A stretch of DNA of 64,000 nucleotides, taken from NCBI GenBank assembly GCA_025716815.1, contig JAIXMN010000009.1, positions 1,116,001 through 1,180,000 on the forward strand. Reading direction: 5' to 3'. The stretch is from Dichotomocladium elegans (taxonomy: Eukaryota; Mucoromycota; Mucoromycetes; Mucorales; Lichtheimiaceae). Shown here one piece after another: positions 61,267 to 64,000 of this stretch. The notes beneath the pieces are model-generated. The model did no database searches. It saw only the letters and a list, made by a program, of their open reading frames with translations, and was not told the origin of the DNA. The translations under genes and the position numbers were made by a program. Position 1 is the first letter of the stretch, and every line of letters begins with the position of its first letter.

Positions 61267-62119
61267 TTACAAAATTGTGCAAAGCTTCTTCTGAAGCTTC
61301 ATGATGCCACCCGCCATAGCCGACCGAATTGCAGCCTCGATGACCTCATTGACATTCTGGTTCAACATCGCGCTGCACTCGTAGTATCTGGCATTGATTT
61401 CCCTACCAAGACGCTCACCCTTCACCAGTTTAGCTCTAAGCGCTTTTGGGGGGGATGGTTCCTTTCCTTCCCTCGCTTACCTCTTCATAAGTAGTCAAAT
61501 GGTGACCTAATCCGCTGAGCTGAGCGATCCGTGTAGCGTTATCGCGCAAATCAATCTTCGTGCCTACGAGGATCTTTGGTACTCCTTCACAAAAATGGGT
61601 GACTTCGGGGACCCACTGGAATAAGAAAGAAATTAAGTAAACTGAAGAAAACAACACCCACAAGACTTACTCTATCCTGTACGTTGGCGAATGATGTGGG
61701 CTGATCAATCGCAAAACAGATCAGAATAACGTGTGTTTCGGGGTACGAGAGAGGCCTGAGTCGATCGTAATCCTCCTGTCCGGCTGTATCCCACAAAGCA
61801 AGTTGGACCAACTTGTTATCGATCTGGACATTCGCAATATAATTCTCAAACACCGTGGGTACATAGCGCTATGACATGACATAAGTTCTCTCATACATAC
61901 ATATCAAATAGAAAAAAGAACCTTACCTCAGGAAAAGCACCTCGTCTGTAGACAACTAGTAAACTTGTTTTGCCGCAGCCGCCATCGCCAACCACTACAA
62001 GTTTCTTTCGAATAGCCTAATTGTGACAATAGTGAAGTTTCCATTCGTCAGCGTCTATGCCACGGGTGGAATACGTGCTACCGGGAAGAAGGTTCTTTGC
62101 TATCATTTACCCGAGCCAT
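61267..62119 (-). CDS. Rho-family small GTPase
   Basis: Five exons (minus order): 62119-62111, 62016-61927, 61868-61671, 61615-61481, 61419-61267, giving 194 residues. Exon 1 encodes only MAR. Motifs: P-loop [14 protein letters not shown], switch I/effector [12 protein letters not shown], switch [22 protein letters not shown], nucleotide-base motif [14 protein letters not shown], and C-terminal CaaX box CTIL (Leu end, so geranylgeranylation expected). The effector loop and [11 protein letters not shown] match the Rho1/Rho2 group, which controls cell-wall synthesis and actin. The residue at the Ras-G12 position (GDGGCGK) is Gly; fungal Rho1 often has GDGACGK. The last 3' splice site was chosen at GTGAAG|GGTGAG because it restores [20 protein letters not shown]. 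Confidence 0.93.
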
Positions 62120-62907
62120 GACAAATAGCCACAATGGAGAATTAAAAAGTAAGCAAAAAAAAAAAAAGTACAAAAGCAAGAAAGAAAGAAGGAGCTAAAA
62201 GGAATCACAGATACGCACACAAAGACTTAAAAAGGGGGAGGGACCGGGACGACAAAAAAGTAAGTTGCGTGGCACATAGGTCACATTACGACCTGTGTGG
62301 ATCATTGTGAATGGATTGTTGCCCAAACGAATGGCTTGGGATGGTCATGTTCCTAAGCATTTGTTGCTATGCGCTTTCTCCTTCTTTGTTCAGTAGACTG
62401 CCCCGGAGAGGTCTCTTTATGTGCATGCCCTTTTTGCGGATTACTATGCGGTATTATCTTTCATGACGCTCTCTTTTCATGCACCATTCTAATAAGGGGT
62501 TAGTAGAATGGAATGGAAAGATGGCGATCGATCATGCTGCTGGCATCATGCTAGATTGTTTTCTCAACTGACCATTGGGAATAGTCCTAATAGTGAGAGT
62601 GGCTGCTACTAAGCTGTATGTGCAGGATGAGAGGAGGGTCGTTGGCACTCCCCCCTTCAATCCCATGTGACCATTTGCCAGCGCATAGATTTTTCTTTTT
62701 ATTTTTGCTCTATGGCTCTCTCACGCAGAACCCGGGTTAAAACCAAGACGATAATTTTTGCGCGTTTTATTTCCGCGCGCGCGCGTTCCCCTTTTTATCT
62801 TCATATTAAACATTTTCTAAATTACCGTCAAACACACGCGTTTACTTGTTTTTTTCTTTTTTCATTTTCAGAGAGGGAAACTCCACTCCCCCCTTCCTTT
62901 CTTTATA
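62120..62907. other. Divergent intergenic region (Rho / Gln-rich gene)
   Basis: About 790 bp between divergent start codons, with a run of A/AAG and CG-rich patches (CGCGCGCGCG at about 62777). It probably holds both promoters. Confidence 0.4.
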
Positions 62908-63021
62908 ATGTTCGCTCAACAGATCTACACTCGTCGGCCCGTCATCACAACTTACCGCCGCAAAACTAGAATCGAGCATTTCATAGATTCCAGTGACGAT
63001 GACAGTGATCCGGACGAACGA

Positions 63022-63052
<31 letters not shown>

Positions 63053-64000
63053 CTCTGTCTGCTATTCCCCTTGTCCAGGATAAACAACAGACGCTGTCAC
63101 CTACACCTTTTCAGGCGCTTTCAACACCTTCTTGTCAATCTGAAAAGCAGCAGACCGGGCCACCCCTGATAAGCCATCCAGTCCAAGCGTCGTATACATC
63201 CATAAGCGCAAAAACACCCATACCTAACCAACAACAACAACAACAGCGATTACCTGATTATGCAAACCACACGAGCGTGCTCGACTTGTTACCTCTGACC
63301 GAAGGATTTGGCTTGCCAGATATCCCCGCAAATCCTCTTGTACTTACCCTGCAACAGCTGCCTAACGCCGACTCCGCACACTTGCTCCTCCAGGAACAGA
63401 GCCTGGCGATATCCTACGAGGAGACTTCATCCCAAAACACACCTCAGGGCTTCTCTGACTCTTCAGAGACCCAAACACCTACGATGTGCGACGATATTCG
63501 TTTACTTTCTTTTTCATCATCGCCAATGGTCTATGATCCCGCAACATTACCCGTATTCTCTCCGCCTAGCTCTTGTCAACTGTCACATACGGTTAATGTT
63601 GAGCAACCACAAGAAGCTCTGAATACTCTTGACTTTTTGGAGTCCCAATGCCCAAAGAAAACGCACAGATCAGTTCTTGCTATCGATAGGAAATCGGAAA
63701 TCGCTCAACAGGGCACCGCTGTAGAACCAGGGACTATTGATTTTTCTGAATTACCATCCTCTTCACAACCGCAACTCGCTCCCAAGAATACTATTGTGCC
63801 CGAATTACCGGCCGGAGAGGCACAATCTCGAGAGCTCATCCAATCACAGCCGCAATGGACCGGAGCCCTCCCTCCAACAAGTGAAACAAGACAACCGACT
63901 ATCACGAAGCAGCCAGATGTCTTTGATTTTCCTAGTTCGCCCCCATTGCCGATTTCAGCCACAACGATGCCCTCGCAGAAAAATTGTAAGACTAAAACCT
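62908..64000 (+). CDS. Gln-rich regulatory-type protein, N-terminal part (partial)
   Basis: The frame is open from ATG 62908 to the right edge (at least 364 codons). It begins FAQQIYTRRPVITTYRRKTR and IEHFIDSSDDDSDPDER. Gln runs from CAG and CAA triplets follow (at about 63007-63050 and 63227-63250), then long Ser/Pro/Thr-rich disordered sequence with SSPP and LPISAT motifs. A possible 5' splice site (GTAAGA) lies at about 63985. No folded domain is reached. The T/Y-R-R-K-rich start followed by an acidic patch resembles some chromatin proteins (for example Wapl), but this is a weak guess. Confidence 0.6.
63007..63050. repeat. CAG/CAA codon run (Gln tract)
   Basis: About ten Gln codons, mostly CAG. 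A second, shorter CAA-rich run follows at about 63227-63250. Confidence 0.9.

Overview
The window is a stretch of fungal nuclear DNA. Compact genes alternate strands and are mostly split by short introns of roughly 50-150 nt. The proteins are typical fungal ones: END3, a BOI-type polarity scaffold, VMA21, an Nrg1-type zinc finger, an Hst3/4-type sirtuin, a Gyp1-type TBC protein and an SRPK. T/C-rich leaders, codon-run tracts (Ser, Asn, Gln, Ala) and the gene set suggest an early-diverging, Mucoromycota-type fungus. That lineage call is inference, since no rRNA or mitochondrial marker is present.

Layout. 0-11.7 kb: an MFS transporter start at the left edge (-), a Ser/Asn-rich open segment (2.2-2.7 kb, -), a decayed Tc1/mariner-like transposon (3.2-4.6 kb), an Nrg1-like C2H2 gene (7.3-8.1 kb) and a decayed Fanzor/TnpB-like nuclease element (9.6-11.7 kb). 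11.8-17.4 kb: a Gyp1-like Rab-GAP (-), two more Tc1-like relics and a second Fanzor-like relic (15.3-15.9 kb). 17.4-25.5 kb: a dense block with a ten-exon SH3-SAM-PH-CH scaffold (-), a LisH-CTLH-CRA gene (+), ribosomal protein eL38 (-) and an intronless ten-repeat Myb protein (+). 27.6-33.8 kb: a bZIP factor (+), END3 (-), RAI1/DXO nuclease (-) and a sirtuin (-). 33.9-34.9 kb: a rearranged Fanzor-like relic. 35.1-41.8 kb: a SelW/Rdx-like redox protein (-), a Ser-rich unknown (-), ribosomal protein uL13 (+) and a cinnamyl-alcohol-type dehydrogenase (-). 43.1-50.4 kb: cystathionine beta-synthase (+), VMA21 (-), a p24 cargo receptor (-) and a MATE transporter (-). 51.0-55.6 kb: an unknown four-exon gene and an SRPK (both +), with a Tc1-like fragment between them. 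57.0-64.0 kb: a fourth Fanzor-like relic, a fifth Tc1-like fragment, a Rho GTPase (-) and the start of a Gln-rich gene (+) that runs off the edge.

The genes do not form a single pathway. Themes that recur are cortical polarity and endocytosis (END3, BOI-like, Rho), membrane traffic (Gyp1-like, p24, VMA21) and sulfur/redox chemistry (CBS, SelW-like). The most unusual content is the graveyard of two element families. The four Fanzor-like relics share TDGVG- and DPGRRD-type motifs, and two of them share element-end sequences in an inverted arrangement. Other notable points are several introns whose 5' end reads GCAAGT, tiny exons (3, 9 and 20 nt), and an END3 carrying an array of motifs that resemble Ark1/Prk1 kinase sites.

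Exon limits were worked out by eye from splice signals, reading phase and family conservation. Single-base errors are possible.
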